From NCBI GenBank assembly GCA_046594105.1, contig JBKJQB010000242.1, positions 1 to 20,947 of the forward strand: a stretch of 20,947 bases of DNA, in the 5' to 3' direction. The translations under genes and the position numbers were made by a program. The stretch is from JBDSGC01 sp046594105. GTDB taxonomy: Bacteria; Acidobacteriota; Thermoanaerobaculia; Gp7-AA8. Numbering within the stretch: position 1 is the first letter of the stretch; each line of letters begins with the position of its first letter. The notes beneath the pieces are model-generated. The model was not told the DNA's origin. It made no database searches and saw nothing but the letters and a program-made list of their open reading frames with translations. Shown piece after piece: positions 7,895 to 15,072 of the stretch.

Positions 7895-8591
7895 GGAGCT
7901 GATGCAGCGCGCGGCGGACGGGGCGATCACCGCGGAAGAAGAGCAGGAGCTGGCAGGCCTGATGGCTCAGTCGGACGTGGCCCGGTCGGAATATGAATCG
8001 TTGCTGCATCTGGTGCGGGAACTGGATGCCGTGCCTCTGGTGGCCGCGCCGCCGGTTCGTGATGCCGTCCTGGCGCAACTTCGGTCCCAGGCCGTTCTTC
8101 GCCTTGCGCCGGTTGCCGGCGCGGCCTCCGGCTGGCGCCGTCGTCGTGTGTTCGCACTGGCCTGGGCAGCGGCCGCGGTGGTGGTGATCGGCCTGGCCAT
8201 CGAGCGGCTGCCGATGGTGGCCCCAGTGCCGGAGGAGCATGCCGCCGGCACGATGACCGGGGCCGGTTTCAGCGCGTGGCCCGTCGTGGCGCGCTTCGCC
8301 TCCGGAGGCTCCACGCTGGTCGTTCGGCGAAGCGGCGATCGCATCGCGTTCCAGCCCCGGATCCTCTCCGACGAACCGATTGAGGTCCAGTGGGATCCAT
8401 CCCAGCTCACCTTCTCAGAAGCGGAAGGCGCCGCCGATCTCCACGACATCGAGCGGGGAACAGTCCGCTTTCCCGATGCATCCAGAACCGTAGCCGTCGT
8501 GCTGAAACCACAGAAACCAGGGGGCACGGCGATCGTGCAGGTGACCTCCGCGGGGCGGGAGATGTTCCGCTGGACCGTCGCTTCGCCCTGA
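7884..8591 (+). CDS. Membrane-anchored anti-sigma factor for the ECF sigma factor
   Basis: The protein has 235 residues. The helical N-terminus (about 1-48, EELMQRAADGAITAEEEQEL and SEYESLLHLVREL) fits the cytoplasmic sigma-binding domain of ECF anti-sigma factors, but the zinc-binding HxxxCxxC motif is absent. One membrane helix lies at about 89-107 after an Arg cluster (GWRRRRVF), giving a cytoplasmic N-terminus by the positive-inside rule. A periplasmic beta-rich domain of about 125 residues follows (STLVVRRSGDRIAFQPR, TVAVVLKPQKPGGTAIV). Its position overlapping the sigma gene is the main evidence for function. ATG 7884 has GAGG eight bases upstream (7872-7875); ATG 7878 is too close to it. 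Release could occur by proteolysis; a PrsW-type protease is encoded at 13071. Confidence 0.8.
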   Translation: MPHEELMQRAADGAITAEEEQELAGLMAQSDVARSEYESLLHLVRELDAVPLVAAPPVRDAVLAQLRSQAVLRLAPVAGAASGWRRRRVFALAWAAAAVVVIGLAIERLPMVAPVPEEHAAGTMTGAGFSAWPVVARFASGGSTLVVRRSGDRIAFQPRILSDEPIEVQWDPSQLTFSEAEGAADLHDIERGTVRFPDASRTVAVVLKPQKPGGTAIVQVTSAGREMFRWTVASP

Positions 8592-8594
8592 GCG

Positions 8595-8622
8595 ACCAAC
8601 TTTTTTCGGATAGCGAGGTATT
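8595..8622 (+). promoter_or_regulatory. Second copy of the candidate ECF-type promoter element
   Basis: ACCAACTTTT (8595-8604), 13 bases, then GTATT (8618-8622), with an ATG at 8625. Word, spacing and distance to the ATG are the same as at 7313, while the 13-base spacers are unrelated. If transcription starts 6-7 bases after GTATT, the ATG at 8625 would be lost and translation would start at ATG 8658, which has its own GGAGG (8649-8653). Confidence 0.5.
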
Positions 8623-8624
8623 GC

Positions 8625-10025
8625 ATGTCAAACGAAGCAGGAAAAGACGGAGGTCTTATGAGTGCCCAGAACAACAGGAAGTTTCTCGTCGGATTCGGCG
8701 CGCTTGCCGTGGTCCTGATCGTGGTGGTCGCGATCTGGCGTCCCCAGTTCCCCAGCGACAACGCGTCCGGGGCCATCGGTGCGGTGCAGAAGCATCATGC
8801 TCCGCAGATCAACAAGGCCGATGTCGTGCTTGGCGACGAGAAGACCAGTCGCGACCAGAAGATCCTTTTTGGCGATTCCTTCGCCGACGCGACCAGGCTT
8901 CAGAACGTGGCCATCGAGCTGGGCAGCATCTCGGAGGCGGAACTGGTCGCCGGTTCGAGCGCCCGGCTGCAGGCCGCAAAGACGGAGTTGCGGGAGATGT
9001 CGGCTGAGATGCAGAGCCGCTACGTCTCCGGCATGACCGCGGCTCTGGCCTCGATGGAGCAGATGCTCGTCAATCAGAAGAGCAATCAGCTGGGCAACCT
9101 GCGCGAAGAAGCGGCCGAGCTGGCCGCCGCGATGCGCAATCAGCACCAGCTCTCCAGCGCCGAGATGGAACAGCTGGCGGCGAAGGTCGCCAGCTTCAAC
9201 CAGGAGATGCAGTCCCACCAGGTGGGTTCTTCGTCTCTCGCCGCCACCGGACGCGATCTTGGCACCGCCGTTGCCGAGATGCAGAGCAACGCGAGCCTGG
9301 CCTCCTCCAAACTGGAGAACGTCGCTCTGGAGCTCAATGCGCAGACCAATCTGGGCAGCCTGTCGCTGGCCAACTATGCAGAGTCGCTGGCGTCGATGGC
9401 GGCAGAATCCAAATCGTTGAATGAGATCGAGATGCAGCTGGCCAGCAAAGCTGCGAACATCGCGTCGATGGAAAGCGCGGTGAAGGAGCTTGCCGGCGCA
9501 TCGGCGAAGCTCGAGTCGCGCGGGCTGGAGAACATTGAACAGCAGATGGCTTCTGCGACCGAGATGGCCTCCGCTCTTCACGATATGGAGATGCAGCTGG
9601 CCTCCGCGCAGCAGGCGGGCAGCAAGGTCGGCATGACCAGCCAGCTTGGCAGCGTGCAGCAGGCGCTGGAGAGCCGCGCAGCGGAATTCAAGAATCGCAT
9701 CGCCGGCAACGTGAGCGCCGAGCTCGCGTCATTCCAGTCGTACCTGGGCGCCCGGGCCGAGATCGCGGCCAGACTGGGTAGCGGCAGCCAACTTCAGGCA
9801 AATGTGATGGAGAGCAGAAAGCTCGGCGCGCGGATGGACGCCAAAGCGGAGCTGGCCGCCAGTCTGGCCAGCGTGGCCAGTCTTCAGAGCCGTCTGGCCA
9901 GCATCGAGAAGAGTCTGGAGCGCCAGTCGGTCCTCGGTTCCATGCTGGCGAACCAGCAGCAGCTCTCCGCGCAGGCCCACGCCCTGGAGAACACGGCCGC
10001 GGCGCTGGAGGCCCGGCAGCACTAA
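8625..10025 (+). CDS. Membrane-tethered, proline-free helical (coiled-coil-like) protein of unknown function
   Basis: I do not recognise a family. Two starts are possible: ATG 8625 with GAGG six bases upstream (466 residues), or ATG 8658 with GGAGG four bases upstream (455 residues). Counting from 8658, a membrane helix lies at about 10-27 (LVGFGALAVVLIVVVAIW), with the N-terminus inside. The last proline is at 49; the following 406 residues hold no proline and no cysteine. They are rich in Ala, Ser, Leu, Met, Gln and Glu, with recurring EMQLAS, LASM and LESR words. That is a long alpha-helical or coiled-coil rod in the periplasm. It follows the anti-sigma gene by 33 bases, shares the sigma gene's upstream element, and ends at a strong terminator. 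It is probably a member of the ECF regulon; a structural or sensor role is a guess. Confidence 0.75.
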   Translation: MSNEAGKDGGLMSAQNNRKFLVGFGALAVVLIVVVAIWRPQFPSDNASGAIGAVQKHHAPQINKADVVLGDEKTSRDQKILFGDSFADATRLQNVAIELGSISEAELVAGSSARLQAAKTELREMSAEMQSRYVSGMTAALASMEQMLVNQKSNQLGNLREEAAELAAAMRNQHQLSSAEMEQLAAKVASFNQEMQSHQVGSSSLAATGRDLGTAVAEMQSNASLASSKLENVALELNAQTNLGSLSLANYAESLASMAAESKSLNEIEMQLASKAANIASMESAVKELAGASAKLESRGLENIEQQMASATEMASALHDMEMQLASAQQAGSKVGMTSQLGSVQQALESRAAEFKNRIAGNVSAELASFQSYLGARAEIAARLGSGSQLQANVMESRKLGARMDAKAELAASLASVASLQSRLASIEKSLERQSVLGSMLANQQQLSAQAHALENTAAALEARQH

Positions 10026-10048
10026 CCGTCGTCACGGAAGCCACCGCC

Positions 10049-10082
10049 AAGCCGCGGCCTTTTGGAGGCCGCGGCTTTTTTT
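10049..10082 (+). terminator. Strong intrinsic terminator after the helical-protein gene
   Basis: A perfect 12-bp stem, AAGCCGCGGCCT / AGGCCGCGGCTT, with loop TTTGG, is followed by an unbroken run of seven T (10076-10082). It lies 24 bases after the stop codon at 10025. This marks the end of the sigma/anti-sigma/helical-protein transcription unit and separates it from the downstream peptidase gene. Confidence 0.93.
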
Positions 10083-10087
10083 ATCGC

Positions 10088-10093
10088 TACAAT
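10088..10093 (+). promoter_or_regulatory. Possible -10 element (TACAAT) for the peptidase-propeller gene
   Basis: TACAAT stands 33 bases before the ATG at 10127 and just after the terminator, where a new promoter is expected. The context CTACAATG matches the one at 5272-5279. No good -35 is seen, because the spacer falls in the terminator stem. Confidence 0.35.
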
Positions 10094-10126
10094 GCGGGCA
10101 CCCCAATTTCAAACCAGGTGGCGTCC

Positions 10127-13060
10127 ATGACAACTCGCTTCGCCGTCGTTGTCGCGTTCGTACTGCTGCTGGCGCCGTGGTCCAGCGCGCAGACGCTGTA
10201 CTCGCGGCGCACGAAAGATCTCGACCTCGTCTACTACGACAAGGCCCACGAGTACCTTTCGTATCACCTCGCTCGCTCCTTCGAGAACTCCCTGGCCTTC
10301 GACAAGGCCCTGTTTCACTACACCCCTTCCGAGCCGGTCGTCGTGCTCATGCAGGATTTCGGCGACTTCGGCCACGGGGGCACCTCGACCGTGCCGTGGA
10401 ACTACATCAGCATCGGGATCGAGCCGTTCGACTACGTGTACGACACCATGCCGGCCAACGAGCGGATGAACTGGCTGATGCATCACGAGCTGGTCCACGT
10501 GGTGGCCACCGACAAGGGCGCGGACAGGGATCTCGTTTACCGCCGTCTCTTCCACGGCAAGGTGGCGCCGATCAAAGAGAACCCGCTGTCGATGGCGTAC
10601 AGCTATCTGACCAGTCCGCGGTGGTACTCGCCGCGATGGTTCCACGAGGGGATCGCCGCGTTTCTGGAAACCTGGATGGCCGGAGGCGCCGGCCGGGCCC
10701 TCGGTGGCTATGACGAGATGGTGTTTCGCACCATGGTGCGCGATCACGCCTACTTCTATGACGTCGTGGGCCTGGAGTCGGAAGGGACCACCGTCGACTT
10801 CCAGATCGGCCAGAACTCGTATCTGTACGGGCTCCGCTTCGTCAATTATCTGGCCATGAAGCACGGCCCGGAGAAACTGATCGCCTGGTTCGACCGCAGT
10901 CCAGGGAGCGAGCGCTATTTTTCCTCCGAGTTTCGCAAGTTGTACGGCGTTCCGCTGGATGTGGAGTGGCGGAGCTGGATCGAGTGGGAGCGCACCTGGC
11001 AGAACGAGAACCTGGCGCTGGTCCGGCACGATGCCCTGACCCCACAGACGCCGCTGATCAGGGAAGTGCTCGGTTCGGTGTCCCGCAGCTTCTACGACCC
11101 CGAGCGGAAGCTGCTCTACGCCGCGATCAACCGTCCGGCCCGGCCTGCCCAGATCGCCGCCATCAATGTGGAGAGCGGCGCCATCACGCCATTGACCGAC
11201 ATCAAGTCGCCGGCGCTCTACTTCGTCACCTCGCTGGCCTACGACGGGAAGGGGCGGAAGATCTTCTTCACCACGAACAACTCCCGCGGCTGGCGCGATC
11301 TGAACGAGCTCGACCTGGCCAGCGGCCGCACCCGGCAGCTCCTGAAAAATACCCGTACCGGCGACCTTGCCGTCAACGCAGCGGATCAGTCGATCTGGGG
11401 CGTGCAGCACCACAACGGACTCTCCACCATCGTCCGCATTCCCGCGCCGTACGCGAAGTGGGAATCGCTCTTCACCCTCGAGTACGGGCGGGACGTCTAC
11501 GATCTGGACATCTCGCCCGACGGCAAAACGCTCAGCGCGTCGATGATCGACGTGACCGGCACCCAGAAGCTCGTGAGATTCGATACCGCGGAGTTGCTGC
11601 AGCATCAAGCCAGACCAGACGTGCTGCATGAGTTCGTGAACAACTCGCCCGACAACTTCGTCTTCTCGCCGGACGGCCGCTATCTCTACGGGACCAGCTA
11701 TTACACCGGAGTCTCCAACGTCTTCCGGTACGACCTGCAGGCTCGCAAGATGGAGGCGCTCACCAACGTAGAGACCGGTCTGTTCCGCCCCATCCCTGTC
11801 TCCGGCCGCGAAATGATCGCCTACCAGTACACGGCGAAAGGCTTCTCGCCCGTCCGCATCGCGGTCGAGCCGCGCGAGGACATCACCGCCATCCGCTATC
11901 TCGGACAGCAGGTCGTGGAGAAACATCCGGTGGTCAAGAGCTGGAACGCCGGCTCGCCGGCGCGGGTGAACCTGGACCAGGTGACCACCTACACGGGCCG
12001 GTACCGTCCGCTCTCGCGGCTTCGCCTCGGATCGGTCTATCCGGTGATCGAAGGCTACAAGAACACCGCGACCGCCGGGCTGCGCTTCAATGTCTCCGAC
12101 CCCCTCGGCTTGCGCGCGTTCGACTTCACCGCCGCCATCTCACCCGGAAACGTTCCGAGCGACGAGCGCCTGCACTTCAAGCTGGGATACGACGGATCGC
12201 CCTGGCGTGTGCGCCTGCGCTACAACGCCACGGACTTCTACGATCTGTTCGGCCCGACAAAAACGAGTCGCAAGGGCTACGCGGCATCCACGGCCTACCA
12301 TCAATACCTTCTGTTCGACCGGCCGCGCACACTGGAGTACACCCTGCACGCCGCCTACTACGGCGGGTTGGAAACGCTGCCGGAATACCAGAATGTGCGC
12401 GCGCCGTACCGGCAGTACCAGAGCGTGGGAGGGCATCTCGATTACCGCGATGTTCGCCGGACCATCGGGGCGGTGGAGGAAGAATACGGCCAGACCTGGT
12501 CGATCGCGGCGAGTGGCAACCATGTCAACGGCGAGGTGTTTCCGCGGCTGTATGGGACGTACGACCGAGGATTTCTGCTGCCGGTCGATCACGCATCGCT
12601 GTGGGTCCGATCGGCTGCCGGGAAGTCGTCGGGTGACCGCTCCAATCCTTTCGCGAACTATTACTTCGGCGCGTTCGGGAACAACTGGGTCGACTATCAG
12701 GAGATCCACCGCTATCGGGAGTACTACGCGTTCCCGGGGTTCGATCTGAACGCCATTGGAGGCAATGCGTTCGCCAGGCTGATGCTCGAATGCACCTTGC
12801 CACCGGTGCGATTCAAGCGGGTGGGGGTGCCGTCCTTTTATGCGAACTGGGCCCGCGTCTCGCTCTTCACCGGAGGCCTGGCCACCAACCCCACCAGTGG
12901 CCATCTACGCCAGAACGCCTTCGACGCCGGCGCACAGCTGGATGTTTCTGTGGTGATATTTTCCAACCTCGAATCGATGCTTTCGTTCGGTTATGCCGTG
13001 GGCCGGACGGACGGACGATCGTCCCATGAAGTGATGGCATCGCTGAAGCTCCTGAGGTGA
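10127..13060 (+). CDS. Secreted gluzincin-like peptidase / TolB-type propeller / outer-membrane barrel protein
   Basis: The protein has 977 residues. ATG 10127 has AGGTGG just upstream and opens a signal peptide (FAVVVAFVLLLAPWSSA, cleavage near residue 21); an in-frame GTG at 10118 is less likely. A zinc-peptidase motif HELVH lies at 120-124, with a downstream WFHEGIAAFLE (171-181) whose Glu is the likely third ligand, as in peptidase MA-like gluzincins. Residues about 315-610 form a TolB/PD40-like beta-propeller (SFYDPERKLLYAAI, ISPDGKTLSAS, FSPDGRYLYGTSYY). From about 635 to the end, alternating polar and aromatic strands (LHFKLGYD, WRVRLRYNATDFYD) suggest an outer-membrane beta-barrel. 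It may cleave or bind substrates at the cell surface; the substrate is unknown. It is followed ten bases later by the PrsW gene, so the two are probably co-transcribed. Confidence 0.8.
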   Translation: MTTRFAVVVAFVLLLAPWSSAQTLYSRRTKDLDLVYYDKAHEYLSYHLARSFENSLAFDKALFHYTPSEPVVVLMQDFGDFGHGGTSTVPWNYISIGIEPFDYVYDTMPANERMNWLMHHELVHVVATDKGADRDLVYRRLFHGKVAPIKENPLSMAYSYLTSPRWYSPRWFHEGIAAFLETWMAGGAGRALGGYDEMVFRTMVRDHAYFYDVVGLESEGTTVDFQIGQNSYLYGLRFVNYLAMKHGPEKLIAWFDRSPGSERYFSSEFRKLYGVPLDVEWRSWIEWERTWQNENLALVRHDALTPQTPLIREVLGSVSRSFYDPERKLLYAAINRPARPAQIAAINVESGAITPLTDIKSPALYFVTSLAYDGKGRKIFFTTNNSRGWRDLNELDLASGRTRQLLKNTRTGDLAVNAADQSIWGVQHHNGLSTIVRIPAPYAKWESLFTLEYGRDVYDLDISPDGKTLSASMIDVTGTQKLVRFDTAELLQHQARPDVLHEFVNNSPDNFVFSPDGRYLYGTSYYTGVSNVFRYDLQARKMEALTNVETGLFRPIPVSGREMIAYQYTAKGFSPVRIAVEPREDITAIRYLGQQVVEKHPVVKSWNAGSPARVNLDQVTTYTGRYRPLSRLRLGSVYPVIEGYKNTATAGLRFNVSDPLGLRAFDFTAAISPGNVPSDERLHFKLGYDGSPWRVRLRYNATDFYDLFGPTKTSRKGYAASTAYHQYLLFDRPRTLEYTLHAAYYGGLETLPEYQNVRAPYRQYQSVGGHLDYRDVRRTIGAVEEEYGQTWSIAASGNHVNGEVFPRLYGTYDRGFLLPVDHASLWVRSAAGKSSGDRSNPFANYYFGAFGNNWVDYQEIHRYREYYAFPGFDLNAIGGNAFARLMLECTLPPVRFKRVGVPSFYANWARVSLFTGGLATNPTSGHLRQNAFDAGAQLDVSVVIFSNLESMLSFGYAVGRTDGRSSHEVMASLKLLR

Positions 13061-13070
13061 CGCGCACACC

Positions 13071-14084
13071 ATGATCCCGGTTGTGGCGGTGCAGATCGTT
13101 CTGGGGTTTCTGCCGGTGTGCGTCTTTCTGCTGGCCCTTCTCTATCTCGACAGCTACAAGCTCGTCCGCCTGCGGACCGTTCTGGGTCTCATTGCCTGCG
13201 GTCTGGTCGTGGCGGGGATCGGCTACGTTGCCAATCGAGAAGTGCTGCTCGAGCTTGGGCTCTCCCGTCGGTTGTTGACGCGGTTCGCCGCGCCGGCGAT
13301 GGAAGAGCTGCTCAAGGCGCTGCCGGTGCTCTTTTTGTTGCGCCGCAAGCGCATTGGGTTTCTGATCGATGCCGGGATTGCCGGCTTCGCAGTTGGCACC
13401 GGATTCGCGCTCGCCGAAAACTTCTACTACGCGTCGACGTTCCTCGGCTCGGAGCCGGCGGTCTGGCTGGTTCGCGGGTTCGGTACCGCCCTCATGCACG
13501 GGGGAACCACAGCCGTCGGCGGCATGCTGACCAAGCTTCTGGCCGACCGCCGTCAGTCGGTCTCGTGGTGGCTGGCCGGGCCCGGCCTGCTCCTGGCATT
13601 CGCCATCCACTCGCTGTTCAATCATTTCCTCGTTTCGCCGCTGCTGTCGACCATCGCCATCGTTCTGATCCTGCCGCCGTTGCTCGTCTTCATTTTCAGC
13701 CGAGGCGAGCGCGACCTGCAGTCGTGGGTGGGCAGCGGGTTCGATCTCGATTCCGAGTTGCTCCAGGCGATCCGCTCGGGCGACTTCGCCGACTCACGAA
13801 CCGGCCGCTATCTGCAGTCGCTGCGCGAACACTTCGACGGCCCGGTGCTCGCCGACATGCTCTGCTACCTGCGGCTGCAGTCCGAGCTCTCACTACGCGC
13901 GAAGGGCATTCTGATGATGCGCGAGAACGGTTTCCCGGTGAAGAAGGATCCCGAAACGACCGCCAAGCTCACCGAGCTTCGCTTCCTCCGCCGCAGCATC
14001 GGCAAGACCGGCGAGCTGGCCATCGCGCCCATCGCCCATCGCTCCACCCACGACGTCTGGCAACTGCAGATGCTGGAGGAGTGA
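13071..14084 (+). CDS. prsW: PrsW-family intramembrane metalloprotease with C-terminal extension
   Basis: The protein has 337 residues. The PrsW signature motifs are all visible: MEELLK (77-82, EExxK), GTGFALAEN (109-117), LMHGGTTA (141-148) and IHSLFNHF (179-186). They sit among about seven hydrophobic helices in the first 210 residues. In B. subtilis PrsW makes the first cut in the anti-sigma factor RsiW under envelope stress. Here a membrane anti-sigma factor is encoded about 4.5 kb upstream on the same strand, a possible substrate (inference). After the last helix (FIFSRGERD) there is an extra cytoplasmic segment of about 125 residues (from 212), helical and charged, not part of the core family. 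Start ATG 13071 is ten bases after the preceding stop; the GAGGTGA at the end of that gene may serve as ribosome binding site. Confidence 0.9.
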   Translation: MIPVVAVQIVLGFLPVCVFLLALLYLDSYKLVRLRTVLGLIACGLVVAGIGYVANREVLLELGLSRRLLTRFAAPAMEELLKALPVLFLLRRKRIGFLIDAGIAGFAVGTGFALAENFYYASTFLGSEPAVWLVRGFGTALMHGGTTAVGGMLTKLLADRRQSVSWWLAGPGLLLAFAIHSLFNHFLVSPLLSTIAIVLILPPLLVFIFSRGERDLQSWVGSGFDLDSELLQAIRSGDFADSRTGRYLQSLREHFDGPVLADMLCYLRLQSELSLRAKGILMMRENGFPVKKDPETTAKLTELRFLRRSIGKTGELAIAPIAHRSTHDVWQLQMLEE

Positions 14085-14112
14085 GCGGTCGTCGCTGATT
14101 TCCGGGTCTCGT

Positions 14113-14249
14113 CGTGTGGGGCGGCCGTCCTCGGCCGCCTTCGCTCGGTCGAGTTCCGTGAATGGTTGTTCGCGTTGAAGAAGCCGCTCAGGAGAGCGGA
14201 GAGGCGCTCGTGAAGGGAAGACAGGCGGCCGGGACGGCCGCACCACACG
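14113..14249. repeat. Palindromic repeat element, copy A (137 bp)
   Basis: The left end (14113-14139) and right end (14224-14249) are imperfect inverted repeats: GTGTGG-GCGGCCGTCC-CGGCCGCC pairs with GGCGGCCGGGACGGCCGC-CCACAC, with one substitution and one inserted base. Each arm is itself a short palindrome (CGGCCGTCC.CGGCCG). The middle, about 84 bases, has no gene. It sits between the convergent prsW and reductase genes and could also act as a transcription barrier. Copy B lies at 14980-15072. Confidence 0.75.
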
Positions 14250-14413
14250 GACGTTGGGAACCCGACGAAATCGCGACTTCTCCGGAACTCAGGCGAGTGG
14301 CGACTCCATCGGACTGCACCACCGGCGTCTCGTTCGATCATCGCTGGACAGCGACCATGTACTCGCGGAACAACCCCACCGAAAGCTATCGACTCGACAC
14401 GGCCGGCCGTTGA
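14250..14413. other. Intergenic remainder between repeat A and the reductase gene
   Basis: This completes the 329-bp gap between the stop of prsW (14084) and the stop of the reductase gene (14414). I see no gene, T-run terminator or recognisable remnant in these 164 bases. Short open frames cross it without a ribosome binding site. Confidence 0.5.
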
Positions 14414-14935
14414 TCAAGTGCCGATGGCATATTCGCTCCGGACTGCGCCTCCGGGAAATTCGTGAGACGAGATCAGCCGCAGCACGATATCGCTCTGGAG
14501 CGCACCGAAAAGCGCGATTCCCTCGCCGATGAGGACGGGAACGTGTGTAACGGTGAGATGCTGGATCAGTCCAGCGCGGAGGAAGCGCTGGATGGTGATT
14601 CCCCCGTCGACGTAAATATGTCCGATGCCGCGCGCGGTGAGTCGAGCCACGATGTCCGCAGGCTCGCCGGACATCTGCTCGACGGAGATTCCCGAGGGTG
14701 GAGTTGGCAGGTCGTGATGACTCAGGACATACACGGGCTTCTCGCCATAGGGCCAGGTCGCCAGCTTCAGGACGACTTCGTAAGTCTTCCGTCCCATGAC
14801 CAGCGCATCCACGGTGGCCAGGAACTCGTCGAAGCCCTTTGGTCCGACGCCACCGGTGGAAAGAAAATCGAAGGCGCCATCCGGTCGCGCGATGAAGCCA
14901 TCAACGCTGACGCCGACAAACACCGATGCTTTCAT
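14414..14935 (-). CDS. Dihydrofolate reductase-fold protein (RibD C-terminal domain family)
   Basis: The protein has 173 residues. The N-terminus MKASVFVGVSVDGFIARPDG is the typical first strand and Asp-Gly loop of the DHFR/RibD_C family. DALVMGRKTYEVV is the conserved MGRxTY cofactor-binding motif, and GHIYVDGGITIQRFLRAGLI is the conserved DGG helix that binds NADPH phosphate. TVTHVPVLIGEGIALF is the usual C-terminal part. The family includes many stand-alone NADPH-dependent reductases with unknown substrates, so true folate or riboflavin function cannot be claimed. ATG 14935 is chosen because GGAGGG stands nine bases upstream. An in-frame ATG at 14956 would place that Shine-Dalgarno inside the coding region. 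The gene is isolated and flanked by two copies of one palindromic repeat. Confidence 0.9.
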   Translation of the reverse strand: MKASVFVGVSVDGFIARPDGAFDFLSTGGVGPKGFDEFLATVDALVMGRKTYEVVLKLATWPYGEKPVYVLSHHDLPTPPSGISVEQMSGEPADIVARLTARGIGHIYVDGGITIQRFLRAGLIQHLTVTHVPVLIGEGIALFGALQSDIVLRLISSHEFPGGAVRSEYAIGT

Positions 14936-14979
14936 GGCGGTTACCCTCCTATGCACTCGGGACAGCGAAACGGGTCGCG

Positions 14980-15072
14980 GGTGTGGCGCGGCCGTCCTCG
15001 GCCGCCTTCGCTCTCGCCGGAATGCTCAGGTCGTTCGCTTTTAAGAGCGGCCGGGGACGGCCGGACCACACG
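14980..15072. repeat. Palindromic repeat element, copy B (93 bp)
   Basis: The left end (14980-15006) matches copy A's left end at 25 of 27 bases, and the next seven bases (TTCGCTC) are also shared. The right end (15046-15072, AGCGGCCGGGGACGGCC then GGACCACACG) is its imperfect reverse complement. The internal part is shorter than in copy A but keeps a GTTCGC-TT-AAG stretch. It lies 45 bases upstream of the reductase start, so it may also influence that gene's promoter. Confidence 0.75.

Noticed and set aside
8625..10025. Methyl-accepting chemotaxis or phage tail-fibre/tape-measure protein
   Set aside because: There is no HAMP or signalling hairpin motif and no phage gene nearby; the similarity is only the helical Ala/Gln/Ser-rich composition.
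10109..11926. Open frame of 605 codons on the minus strand, antisense to the peptidase-propeller gene
   Set aside because: It is a by-product of GC-rich codon use. The product has no domain, is rich in His/Arg/Val without pattern, and the plus-strand gene has a signal peptide and clear motifs.
13865..14341. Open frame of 158 codons on the minus strand between prsW and the reductase
   Set aside because: It includes the palindromic repeat and the antisense of the prsW 3' end; composition is low-complexity Arg/Ser.
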